DNA of 64,000 bases, taken from assembly GCF_000421965.1 (NCBI RefSeq), contig NZ_ATAY01000017.1:1-64000 (forward strand), in the 5' to 3' direction. This document shows, piece after piece, positions 20,265 through 33,500 of this stretch (the stretch's first letter is position 1; each line of letters starts with the position of its first letter). The translations under genes and the position numbers were made by a program. Origin of the DNA: Ruminiclostridium papyrosolvens C7. Lineage in GTDB: Bacteria; Bacillota; Clostridia; Acetivibrionales; DSM-1351. Under the pieces are notes generated by a model that worked only from the letters and a program-made list of their open reading frames with translations, ran no database searches and was not told the origin of the DNA.

Positions 20265-21428
20265 TCACATAAAATCAAATTCTATATCAACGTCATTGTT
20301 GCGGTCGGATTGCTTCACATTGACACTGTTTACACACCTGTTGAATTGGTCATATTCGTTATAAAATTTATCGTATAGTTCTTTCATGGCAATTGTCTTG
20401 TCCATGTCAACAGCTTTCTTTATGTATGCCCCGCAATAATTGCACTCCTGGCAGTCATTTTTGCAGAACTCTTCTTTTTCGTAAAATGGTTTTATAAAGC
20501 CATCCAGTTTTTTATTATCCAAATACGCATTGAAATTGTTGAGTGTTGAAAACATATTTAGTAAGTCCATTAGATTACCGTCATAATCCTCTTTGAAATA
20601 ATATGAAACTGTTTTAACAGGATCTCCACCCTTAACAAAGGTATGTCTTCCCTGTATTTTAAACCGGTTTATCCCTATGTCGGTATACAAATTGAGGTCT
20701 TCCGGTCTTATCCATGAAAGCTTGAGGAGGTTGCTTATATCCTCATATCTCTGTCGAATGCACCTGTGCTCGTAATAATTTATGCTGGTATTGCTTACAT
20801 TTCCAAAGGGATTTTCCGATACCATATTATAATGGAACATACGGTACACACAGTTTATGGCACATATCTGGTTTGCTATAACCTCAACACCCTCCCCAAA
20901 GGACTTACTAATCCTTTCAAGTACATGAAACTTCCTGTTAATTGATTCGTCAGGAACAATTCTGTTTACACCTAGTCTTTTATAATACATAGCCTTATTT
21001 ACATTTGTAATCTGACAAAGGCAGGATGCTTTAATTTCAAAATCCAATTTCATGGATTTTATTATTTCAATCAAAGGAGGAAGGGCAATGGTCAATTTTC
21101 TTACACCCGTTTCATATAAATTCCATAGAAATGTTTTAAGTTCAAGTATCCCATCCTCACTGAATTCCATATTGTGCATGTGTGTGGCATTCAAAGTATA
21201 ATTAAAGTCAATATTGTGCTGTCTTGAATACTTGATATAGTTATATAAATCCACAAAATCCGTTTCGAGCATTTGTTCCACCAGTCTTCCCGAACCGACG
21301 ATTCTGCCTTTTGTTATGCTGCCATAGGTCTCGCCTACCTTTGCATGGTCATACTGTTGATTAAGTTGATGATAACCATCTATTGTTTCGTTTTTAAAAT
21401 CTGCGGGCATACTAAAATACTTAATCAT
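20265..21428 (-). CDS. U32-peptidase-like (UbiU/YhbU-like) Cys-rich protein
   Basis: A 387-residue soluble protein behind a GGAGGGGGAT ribosome site, placed between two megasynthase genes, with 11 bases to the next. The central segment resembles the TIM-barrel U32 group: EVIANQICAINC near residues 182-193, then WIRPEDLNLYTDIGINRFKI near 239-258. Cysteines at 189, 193 and 223, and a C-terminal set at 322, 326, 329 and 332, could bind an iron-sulfur cluster. In this superfamily UbiU/UbiV, RlhA and TrhP take part in oxygen-independent hydroxylations, while others are called peptidases. Its substrate here is unknown. The tail (DVDIEFDFM) resembles the tail of the 4550-residue megasynthase just upstream (AVDIDFDFDN), which hints at docking to the same partner. 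I am fairly sure of the fold family and unsure of any activity. Confidence 0.75.
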   Translation of the reverse strand: MIKYFSMPADFKNETIDGYHQLNQQYDHAKVGETYGSITKGRIVGSGRLVEQMLETDFVDLYNYIKYSRQHNIDFNYTLNATHMHNMEFSEDGILELKTFLWNLYETGVRKLTIALPPLIEIIKSMKLDFEIKASCLCQITNVNKAMYYKRLGVNRIVPDESINRKFHVLERISKSFGEGVEVIANQICAINCVYRMFHYNMVSENPFGNVSNTSINYYEHRCIRQRYEDISNLLKLSWIRPEDLNLYTDIGINRFKIQGRHTFVKGGDPVKTVSYYFKEDYDGNLMDLLNMFSTLNNFNAYLDNKKLDGFIKPFYEKEEFCKNDCQECNYCGAYIKKAVDMDKTIAMKELYDKFYNEYDQFNRCVNSVNVKQSDRNNDVDIEFDFM

Positions 21429-21503
21429 AAAATTTAATCCCCCTCCATTTCTTATCAGGACAAGAATAATTCCTTATTTCTGCCCAATAGCTCACTTAAT
21501 TTT

Positions 21504-24500
21504 TTAATTATCAAAATCAAAATCAATATCAACAGCAAATGGTACTTCCATATCACTTTCAATGGATCTTAAATCTTTGTACCCGTTATCATCTTTAATA
21601 TCCTGTATATCTGTTAATTTAATAGTTCTATCAGCTAAAATCCGGTTAAGAATGTCAATAAAATATGTCTTCCACTTTTCCACCGTCTCACTTTTAAACA
21701 AACTGATATTATAAATAATTGCAACTTTTATGGTTTCACCCGTATCTGTTACGGAAAAAGTCATATCAAAATTTGAATTTATGCTTCTTTCAAATGGTTT
21801 TACCTTCAAACCATCCACGCTTACGTTTGGGACTTCAAAATCCTGCAACTGGAACATTACATTAAAAATAGGATTTCTGCTTAAATCCCTTTTTGAACAT
21901 ACCCTTTTGACCAGTTCATTAAAAGGATAATCCTGGTTACTAAATGCTGTCACAGTATTCATTTTTATTTCAGAAAATACTTTCTCAAAAGATTGAGCAC
22001 GTTCCAGTTTATTTCTGAGGATGACTGTGTTTACAAACATTCCTACTAAATGTTCAACGTCTCCCGTAGTACGACCTGAAACAGGAGTTCCCAGAATTAT
22101 ATCCGTCTGTCCGGTTATTTTATAAATAAATACATTAAAAATAGATAATAAAACCGTATATAATGTTGAATCCAAGTCAACACAAAGCTTTCTCAACAAG
22201 GAGACCTTTTCAATATCCAGTTCAAAAGTCACACTAGCTCCTCCATAAGTCTGAACCGGTGGTCTTTCAAAATCAACCGGAAGGTTCAGTTGTGGAATAA
22301 CCCCTTTAAAACGGGATAGCCAGTATACTTCCTGTTTCTTTAATTTATCCTGAAATCTTGAACTATCTTGCCATACGGCATAGTCCTTATATTGCAGCTT
22401 CAATTTGGGCAGTTCTTTTTGCTGATATATACTCAAAAAATCCCTGATTATAATTCCGATAGATATTGCATCAGTAATTATGTGATGCATGTCTATAACT
22501 AACAGATGTCTTTTATTTTCCAGTTTGACAATTCCTACTCTAAGCAGAGGCGGTTTACTCAGGTTAAATGGCCTGATTAACTTTTGTAACGTGCTTTCAA
22601 TATTTTCGGGCCCTTTTTCAATGAATTCAATTTGAAAATCCACCTTGTCCATTACTTTTTGTACCGGTACCCCGTCTGCACTGATAAAAGCGGTTCTTAA
22701 GCTCTCATGCCTTACAATCAGATTGTCAAATATACTTTGAATCAAGGATATATCTAAATCACCCTCCAATTCTACAATCTCTGTAATATTGTACATTGTA
22801 TTGTCTTTATACAGTAAATCCAGAATATACAACCCTTTTTGTGCAAAGGATAAAGGATAATATTCTCTGTTTTCAGCAGGTAATATTATGTTATCCGAAC
22901 CATCAGGTGACCACTTCGTGATAATCGCCGATTGCATTTCAATTGTGTTGTTTGTAAACAAAGTCCCCAGCGGTATACTTACATTGAAAGCAGTATTTAA
23001 ATCAGAAACCAGTTTCATGAGGTTTAGTGAGTTACCTCCAAGATAAAAGAAACTTGTTTCAATATCAAATTGGTTCGTACCAAGGATACCCGACCAAATC
23101 TCATATATTTTTTGCTCAAATTCATCTCTGGGTAGCTTTTTCTTGTCAACATCCTTAAAATCATTAGCTATTTCGTTCAAAGCTCTATAGTCGATTTTTC
23201 CGTTTATTAATCTTGGTATACTATCAATGACTATGTTTTTTGAAGGAATCATATAAGCCGGTAAACTGTGAGATAGAAATTCATTCAGTGAATTAATCAG
23301 TTTTTCTTTCTGTCCCTCAGCTTTAACAACAATAAAGGAAACCAACGAATCGGTATTGGATAGGGTAGTTATTTTTGATACAACTACATCAGATACAAGT
23401 TCATGCTTGGATATCTGGTGTTCTATTTCTCCCAGTTCAATTCTGTAACCCATAATTTTTATCTGATGATCCATCCTGCCATAACACTGAAGTTCTCCGT
23501 TATATAGCCATTTTGAAATGTCTCCGGTTTTATATATTCTCTCATTTGAAATAAAAGGATTTTGTATGAATTTTTCTTCTGTTAATTTATTGTTGGATAT
23601 ATAACCTCTTGCCAGCCCATCTCCACCAATATATAATTCACCTTTTACCCCTTTGGGTACGAGATGTTTTTTACTATTTAGTATATAAATTTGTGTGTTT
23701 GCAATGGGGTTACCTATATTTACTTGTTTTTGTCCTGTTAATTCTTTAATAGTAGACCAGACTGTGGTTTCAGTAGGCCCATATACGTTATACACCTTTA
23801 CATTCTCAAGACCTTCAAGATATCCCAGAAGGTTTTCCGGGAAAGGCTCCCCTCCTATGATAATTTCCTTTAAGGAGGTAAGGTAATTCCACCATTTCTT
23901 GTCACTTAGGAACAGTTGTGCCCTTGAAGGTGTCATTTGAACCATATCAATACTATTTTTACGGATTAGTTCACAAACCATACCAATATCTTTTTGACTT
24001 TGCTCATCGGCAATTACTACTTTTAATCCCTTTGTAAGTGCCAATATTGTTTCAAGAACAAAAATATCAAATGAAATTGTGGTAAGGGCCAAAATTGTTT
24101 TCCCGGCTGAAAAGTCCATTTTTCTGCTCATGCCTGTTATGAAGTTATTTACCGCTCTATGTTCAATCATTACTCCTTTAGGCTTTCCGGTAGAGCCTGA
24201 GGTATATATGACATAGGCCAGATCTGAAGGTAGGTTCACTTTTTCCGGATTGTAATATGGCTCATTCTCAGATTCAAAAATGTTTATCACTTGCCCTTTA
24301 AAATCCCGGGAAATAGACTTTTGCTTGTCCACAAGCAAGAACTTGCCGTAACAGTCTTCCATCATGTATGAAACACGTTCTTCCGGAAGTTCCGGATCAA
24401 TAGGCAGGTATGCTCCCCCCGCTTTTAGGATACCTACAATTGCTATCAGCATATCAAAGGAACGTTTTACCATAATTCCTGCAACCATATTCGGTTTAAA

Positions 24501-27500
24501 TCCCAGTCTTCTTAAATAATGTGCCAATCTGTTTGAGCGTTCGTTTAATTCCTTATACTTAAGTCTATTATTCTGAAATATCAAAGCAGTAGCCTCAGGT
24601 GTTAATTCCACCTGTTTTTCAAATAAATCAATAATGGTTTCTCCTCTGGAATAATCACAATGGGTATCATTAAATTTGTATAGTAATTGTTGACGCTCTT
24701 CTTCCTGCAGAAGGTCAATATCCTCTATGGTTATTTCAAAATTATCGGAAACCTGTTTTATTATTGTCTCAAAGTGTCTTGCTAACTGTTCTATTAACCA
24801 TTCCTCATAAACATTAACATTATAACGAAAATCTATTCCAATTCCATTTGCAGAGTTTACAATGATATTTAAATCATAGTTTGTCTGCTCAAATGCTTCA
24901 ACACCCTCAACTATAAAGCCTGTACTGTCATATCCGGCAGCTTCTGAGGCATTTTGTCCCATGGGATAGTTTTCATAAATAATAATGTGGTCAAATAGAC
25001 CTTGTTTTAGTTCCGATGCTGCCTGTACTTTTGAAAGTGAAATATAGCTGTATTGTTCAGATTCAAGTGCTTCATCCTGTCGACCCATTACCAATTCACT
25101 GAACTTTGTACGTGATTCGGTGCTAATGCGTACCGGAATCGTATTAATAAATAATCCAAGCATATTTTCAATATTTTCTATTTCTGCAGGGCGTCCTGAT
25201 ACAACAGCACCAAACACCACATCCTCATTACCTGTGTATTTTTGTAAAAGAATCCCCCAAACACTCTGAATAACTGTATTCTGTGTTACGTGATACTTTT
25301 TACTCATGTCCTCAATCTTTCTGACACACTCTTCATCAAGGCCCATGTTGAACTGCTTTTGTCTGTAACTCTGGTTTTCTCTTTTATTCCTTTGGGGTAA
25401 CAAAGCCTGAGTGTTATAACCCTGTAAATACTTGTCCCAATATTGTAACGCTGAAATTTCATTATTCTTTTGAAGCCATTCTATATAATTTCTGTAGGAA
25501 GTTACCTGAGGAAACTCTAATTTAGTTTTACCATAAAAACTTGTATACCGTTTCAGGAGCTCACCAAATAGTATACTCAGGCACCATCCGTCCATCAATA
25601 TATGATGAAAACTCCATATCAGTTTGTATTTTCCGTCTCCCCAATATAGTACAGACATTTTTATAAGACTGTCTCTTGTTACATCAAAACCGGTCTCGCG
25701 TTCCAGTTTCTTAAATGCTTTATAATATTCATGCTTTCCATGGTCATCCATGCCGGAAATATCCTCATAGAGCACTGATATCATTCTTTCCTTCAACACC
25801 ACCTGAAGAGGATTGGAAAGTCCCTCGTAAACAAACACTGTACGTAAAATATCATATCTCTTAACTATTTCATTAAGGCCTTTTTCCAGCAAAGCAATTT
25901 CAAGTTTCCCGGATATATCAAAGGCACACTGTTGGAAATATGTCTCTGAGTTGCTTGAAACAGCATGAAACAATATCCCTTCCTGCATGGGAGAAAGCTT
26001 GTATATATCCTGTATTTTTCGTTCCTTCTCATTATTCCATTTGATATTTGCGTATAAGCTCTCAGTCAACTTATCGAAGCTTTCCAAGGACATGTCCAGT
26101 TTAAAATCAGCAGGTGATCCAAGTTCCGGCTTCTGAGTCTTACAATGTAGTATTATCTCATGAAGACAAGATTTGTAATTCTCCATCAAATTACCGATTG
26201 TTTCGCTTTTATATTCATTTTTATCAAAAGAAGCTGTTACTTTCAAACATCCCCCTATAGTAATGCAATTAATGTCTAAAGAATACCATGGAGTACCTTC
26301 AAGGCTTACTTCTTTTCCGCAGGATTGCTGAACAACCTCAAAATAATCTGAAACCAACTCTTTATCAAACTGTCCCAGATAATTAAACATAATCTCGGGT
26401 TCAAGGCTTTCAAATGACTGTTCCTCTTCCCCTCTGTTTCTGATATATTGATACAATCCGAATTCTATACCACCATGGGGTATCTTACGAAGGTTTTCTT
26501 TTATCATTCGGAGATAATATGATATTTTATTTACACTGCCCATATCCAGTAGCACCGGATATAATGATGTAAACCATCCAACTGTACGAGCTATTGGTAA
26601 ATCCTGAAACAGCTCCTCACGTCCGTGACCTTCAAGTGCAATAAGTGCCTTATCATTTCCGCTCCAGGATTTCAATGCCATTCCAAGTCCCGCCAGTAAA
26701 ATGTCTTCTATTTTAGTATGATATGTATTGTGTACATTCTTTAATAAATCGTTTGTTTCATCACTTGTAAAGGTTATTGAAACTGACTCTCTGTATTTGT
26801 TTTTTCTTATTTCTGAGGTTTCAAAATCCCTTGGTAATTTGGGGATTGATACATTTAATATGTCTCTCCAATATTGAACACTTCTGTATACCGATTCGGA
26901 ATCGGCATATTCCTTCAATTCCTTTGCCCACTGTTGAAATGAAGCTGTTTTTGAAGGAAGTACTATCTTGTTTCCTTTCAAGGACTGGTCGTACGCAAGC
27001 TTAAGGTCCTCAAGGAGTATTCTCCAGGATACCCCGTCTACAACAAGGTGATGAATTATTATAGCCAGATATTTTCCTGCCAATGTGTGAAACAGTCCGA
27101 TTTTAACCAGAGGGCCTGTACTTAGGTTAATACTACCCTGAAGTAATTCACATTTCTCCTCAATTGCCTTAATATATTCGGAGTCATTGAGCGTGTACTC
27201 ATAAAAGTCATACAGATTTGCAGATTCATCATCATTGTACTGAATGATTTTATTACCCTGTATGTTATATACCATTCTAATTGCATCATGATGCTTTATA
27301 ATTCCCGTAAGGGCATTTTTTAAAGCCTCAACAGAGAATTCATCTTTGTTGAAAATCATAACAGATTGATTAAAATGCTGGTTGTGTTCCCCACTCTTTT
27401 TAAAGAAAAATTTCTGTATAGGAGTCAAAGGTAATTCCCCGGCTTCAAACACTTTACCTGTCTCGTACACAACGGATTTCACATGTGAGGACAACTCTTT

Positions 27501-30500
27501 TACAGTAGGATATTTAAAAAGATTCTTGATAGTAAATTGTAATCCGTGCTGATAAAGACGAGCTAATATTTGCAGCGCTTTAATTGAATCTCCTCCAATT
27601 TCAAAGAAATTATCTAAAGTTCCCACACGGTCAATGCCTAAAACATCACCCCATATTTTGCAAAGCACCATTTGAGTATTATTCTCAGGTGGAACATAAG
27701 TCTTTCTCACTAAAACTTTGTTTGGCTTTGGCAAAGCCTTTCTGTCCAATTTTCCGTTGGCTGTCAAAGGTATTTTTTCTATTGTCACATAATACGATGG
27801 AACCATATAGTCAGGCAAAACACCTCCAAGAGCTGTTCTCAAATGGTTTGGAGAAATCTCCTTTCCAGTGACAATGTATGCACATAAACTTTTACCTGTC
27901 TCATCATCAACATCAATAACAACAGAATCAGTTATTCCGTTAATCTTCCTTAATGCACTTTCAATTTCCCCGAGTTCAATTCTGAATCCTCTTATCTTGA
28001 CCTGATTATCTATTCTTCCCAGAAACTCTATATTCCCGTCTTCATTCCACTTTGCCAGATCTCCGGTCTTATATAGACGTTCTCCGTCAAGGTAGGGATT
28101 AAAAATAAACTTCTCCTTTGTCAGTAATTCTTTATTTAGGTATCCTCTTGCCAGGCCTACACCCCCGATACATAGCTCGCCTGACACACCCGTAGGTTGA
28201 AGGCAACCGTCCTTATTTGTAATATACAGTCTGATATTATCTATTGGTTTTCCAATTGGAATAGACTGTATCCCTGTTGTATCACGGGGGCAGTTGAAAT
28301 AGGACACGTCTATGGTCGCCTCTGTGGGTCCGTAGAGATTTACAAGACGTACTCCGGTATTATTTCTGAAAACGTAATTAAATCTATTTACCATATCAAG
28401 CGTCAGTGCTTCACCACTTGTAATTATATATTTTAAGCTATTAAGCTTGTACGCTTCGGAACATGTATCCAAATAACTCAAAAATGCATTAAACATTGAT
28501 GGCACAAAGTGGAGTGTAGTTACCTTATTGTTATAAATAGCTTCAACTATGGACTGAGGATTTTTCTCACCTTCGTTTTCCAAAAGACATACTACCGCTC
28601 CCTGCATACCCCACCAGAGTATCTCCCAAACAGATACATCAAAAGAAAATGTGGTTTTCTGAAGAACAACATCCCCTTGATTTATGGGCGTATTTTTTTC
28701 CATCCAAATTAATCTGTTCATTAAAGATGTATGTTCAATCATGGCCCCCTTTGGATTTCCCGTTGACCCTGAAGTATAGATAACATATGCTAAACTGTTC
28801 GGCTGGGTTATATTAATGGGATTTGTTTTACTTTCCTTTGAGTAATCATCATCCAGATAAACAATTTTGCCCTTAATATCCGGTGAAACAACAGTATTCC
28901 TATCGGTCAGTATATATTCAATTCCGCTATCATTAATCATATAATTTATACGTGCTTGTGGATATTCGGGGTCTATAGGTAAATATGCACCCCCGGCCTT
29001 CAATATCGCGTATATTCCCACCATCATTTCAAAGGATCGTCTTACCATTAGGCCAACAATTGTGTCATTTCCTATACCCAGACTTCTCAAGTAGTGTGCC
29101 AATTGGTTAGAGCGTTCATTTAATTCTGCATATGTCCAAGACTTATCGTTAAATATTACTGCAATGTTCTGAGGTATCAGAGCCGCATTTTCCTCAAACA
29201 CATCAATTACATTTTTATCTTTTATGTAATCACATGCTGTAGCGTTAAAAGTATTTGTTATAATATCTTGTTCTTCTTTCGAGAGTATTTTTATCTCCCT
29301 CAGTTCCTTATGGGGAGCTTCACAAATATCCTCTAAAATATTTATAAAGTGCTTCGACAAATTATCAATTGTATCTTGTTTAAACAACATGGTGCTATAT
29401 TCGAATTCAAAGGTTATTTCTCCCTTATCTTCAAAAGCAGTCAGCATAATATCAAACTTAGACATGTTGTTCTTGTGACTATATTCAGAAAAACGAAGTT
29501 TTCCGGAAGCATTTAATGTATCCAACATGTTACCGGTATTTTGCAGAACAAGCATAGTATCAAACAGCGGATTTCGGCTGATATCTTTTGGAATATTCAG
29601 TTTATCCACCAGTTGTTCGAACTGGTAGCTTTGATTATCAAATGCATCAAGAGTACTTTGTTTTACCTCTTCAAGAAATTGTACGAAACTTTTACTACCT
29701 TTTGGGAGATTTAAAAGAGGTAGCGTGTTAACAAATACCCCGATGATATCCTGTAAATCAGCATGTTGTCGCCCTGCTACAGGTGTTCCTACAATTATTT
29801 CCTCCTGGCCGGTGTATCGGTTCAATAATACATTGTATGCAGCAAGAAGAACCATAAATAGGGTAACACCGTTTTCTGCCGCCAAATCGTTAAGCTTACC
29901 TGTTCGGGACTTGTCCAACACAAAGTATGTATGTGCTCCTTCGTAGCTTTGAACGGCAGGACGGTTATAATCCGTAGGCATATTTAATACGGGTATTTCA
30001 CCTGAAAAGCGGTTAAGCCAATACTTTTCCTGTGCATTATCAACATTTTCTTTATACAGGTTGTTCTGCCATTCTGAAAAATCTCTGTATTGCATTTTTA
30101 ATGGTTTCAGTTTCTCACCATTGTACAGACTTATAAAGTCATTTATCAGAACGTTCATTGACACACCGTCAGAGATAATATGATGCATATCATAAATAAA
30201 TATATATTTACCGTCGGTAAGCCTGATAAGAGCAACACGTATCAACGGAGCCTTACTTAAATCAAATGGCTTTATAAAATCGTCAATTATATTATCAACC
30301 TGATTCTCATTGCACTCATGGAACTCTATCTTAAAATCAATGTGGTTATGTATAATCTGAACCGGTTCACTTTCCTTCATAATGAAAGAGGTACGAAGTG
30401 AGTCATGTCTTTCTATAAGGCAATTGAATACCTTTTCAAAGTGGGTTTTGTCGATATCGCCTTCTAATACAAAAATCCCTGACATGTTATATGTTGTCAG

Positions 30501-33500
30501 TGAGGGGTCGTATTGATTAATGAAGTATAGTCTTTTTTGTGCAGAAGATAATGCATAATGTTCTTTTTCCTCGACTTTGTTTATTGGGATATATGCTTTT
30601 TTATCAGAAGCTGTTAAATAAGCTCCCAGTTTCTCTATTGTTGAAAATTTGAAAAAGTCCGTCAATGGCAATTCCACTTCGAATTTTTTATATATATTGT
30701 TTATAACCGTAATTGCTTTGAGGGAATCCCCACCCAATTCAAAGAAATCGTCTAGTATGCCTACCTCACTGATTCTGAACAAGTCTTTCCAGATATCTGC
30801 AAGTTCTTTTTCAATCTGGCTCTGTGGTTCAACATAACTGTTGGATAAGGAGGGTCTGGTGTAATAGGTTTTATGTATATTGCTACTTTTTACTGATTCC
30901 TCTGAATCAGTGTAATTGGGTTTAACCCATTGATTCAATCTTTGCTGCAGGTCTCCGGGCGAGCAAACAATCTGCCCCTGACCCCCAAAAGCCAAAATTC
31001 TTTCAAATGCATCGATTGCTTCATTAGGTGACATTGAAAGTTCAGCAATTGTTGCTCCTATTGTGATTTTTTCATTACTTCCATTATCTTTTTGCCATTC
31101 ACTCCAGCAAACACTTTTCCAGTTTTTATCGCCAAAGCTGTTTATTTTTTGAACAAAATAATCCATAAAAAGGTTAGCAGCTGAATATGCAACATGACCC
31201 AAACCTCCAAGTACTGACGCAATGGAAGACATTAATACACAAAAGTCCGTTTCTTTGTCTCTGAAAATCCTCTCCATCACCAATAACCCATACACTTTTG
31301 AATTAAACTGAGTTTTACATTCAGTTAAATCTAAATCGCTAATCAAGCTGAAAGAACTGCCGTCCAGTACTCCTGCGCTATGAATTACACCTGTTATAGC
31401 TCCAAACTCTTCTTCTGCCCTGTCAACTATATACTTCATTTTATCCTCATCAGAGACATCAGCAGCATCAAATATCAATATGTCTGTTCCATAGTTCTCA
31501 AGAGCAAGTATTTTTCTTATTCTGTCGCTTATTTTATCTTCCTGAGGGTGATTTTCCAACAACCAATCCCATTTTTCCCTTTCAGGGAGAACAGTTCGGC
31601 CCGTTAAGACAACCTTTGCTTTATACTCTTTAACGATATGTTCTGCAAGGGCATATCCCACTCCCCCGAGTCCTCCTGTAATAAGGTATACTCCCTGGGT
31701 CTTGAATGGAATTTCCGTATTTACCTGTTGTTCCAATTTGACCTGTTCATATTTCATAACCCAGCGAAATCCACTTCTATATGCAATTATCCTATCAGGT
31801 GATTCAGACAGCAATTCTGCCCCCAATTGATTCACAAGATTGCTTCTACCCTTTTTGTGTCCTTCAGGTACAGCTATGTCAATACATCTGCTTTTTATAT
31901 AGGAGTATTCCTGTGGTATTACTATACTTGCCGCTAATGCAGTAGCCTTTTCAGGGTATGTTGTTTCCTCACCTGTAACAACATGTACGTTATTTGTTAT
32001 TACATCAAGTGTTATTTCTTTATGCATTTCCGATTTTGCCAAGGCTTTTGCAATTTTTAGAATACTGTACAAACCTGCATCCTGGGCGCAGTCAAAACTT
32101 GCCATTTGACATTCCTCTGTGCCAATACTGTCTACTCCCCAAAAATGTGCTATTTTCTCAATTGTTATTCCGGTAGCTGTAATTTCATTAAATAGTCTTT
32201 CGTAATCACCGTTTTGTGTAGGGTCGATTATGAAGCTGCTTTTATCTACTCTTTCATAGGCTTTTCCCTTGGTCACTGTAACAACATTAATTTCTTTTTT
32301 TGTAAAGTCATTAATTATTTCATCAGAAACTCCAAGAGTATCCCTAAATATGAGCCACTGTGAACTATTTGATTTACCCTTGTATCCGGGTGTAGAACGA
32401 ACCCATTGTGGTACATAGAACCATTCTTCAATATTTTCTTTTTTATATAATGAGATTGTTTTTTCGTTTCTGAAAACATCTTTTGGATTACTGTCTATCC
32501 AGAATCTCTTACCTTCAAAAGGGTAAGTGGGTAAATTTACATGCTGCCTTTTCTCTGCTCCATAGAAGTTCTTCCAATTGATTTTTATACCGCATCTCCA
32601 TAATTGTGCCAGCTTGTTTAGCAGAAAATAGATGTCAGATTTACCGTCATGTTGAACTCGTACCGTATTCAGAATCCTTTCAGGCTCTTTCTCAATAAAT
32701 CTATTCAGCAGAACACTTAAATCCCTACCTGGGCCTACTTCAATAAATACAGTATCAGAGTCTTCCAGAAGCTTTTCCATACCGTCTGAAAACCTGATTG
32801 GCTGAATCAAATGTCTTGCCCAGTACTCCGGATCTATAACCTGCTCCCCGGTTATCCAAGTTCCGGTCAAGCCTGAAATATAAGGAATAGAGTGTTTATT
32901 TAAAGTTATACTTTGAACTTTTCTTTTGAACTCTTCCACAATTGGAGCCAGTTCTGGGGAATGCATTGCATATGATACAGGTACTTTCATACACAAATAT
33001 CTTTTTTGCTTCATATACTTGTCAAAGGTGTCTATTGATTCTGATGAACCTGATACAATACAGGAAAAACCGTTTATTATTGCAATAGAAACCTTTAATG
33101 TATCAGAATAATTAAACTCATTTATCAAGGGCATCAATTCTGTTTCAGTTAGTGGTACACTTAACATAGCTCCCGTATTAAGTGATTTCATGAGCTTTCC
33201 GCGAGCCACAATTAATTCCAGAGCATCTTCTAAAGAAAATACCCCTGAAATCAGAGCTGCGGTATATTCACCAAAGCTGTAACCAATCATGGCGTCAGGC
33301 TTTATACCCCAATGAATTAAAAGTTTGGTAAGGGAATATTCAAATACAAAAATCACAAGCTGAGTTAATTCCGTTTGGTTTATTTTTTGTTGTGCTTCCT
33401 GTTCCTTTTCTTTAACGGGATATAAAACATCCTTTACATCAAAATCAATAAGACCTTTTAAAATTACCCTGCAACTGTCAAATGCCATTCTGAATACAGG

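Noticed and set aside
21429-21503. A terminator or promoter in the 75-base gap before the U32-like gene
   Set aside because: Only short imperfect repeats are visible and no -35/-10 pair is convincing. The strong ribosome site suggests simple operon continuation.
22450-22510. An inactive last C domain in the giant synthase (HHIITDA instead of HHxxxDG)
   Set aside because: The catalytic second His and the Asp are present. Gly to Ala alone is not enough to call the domain dead.
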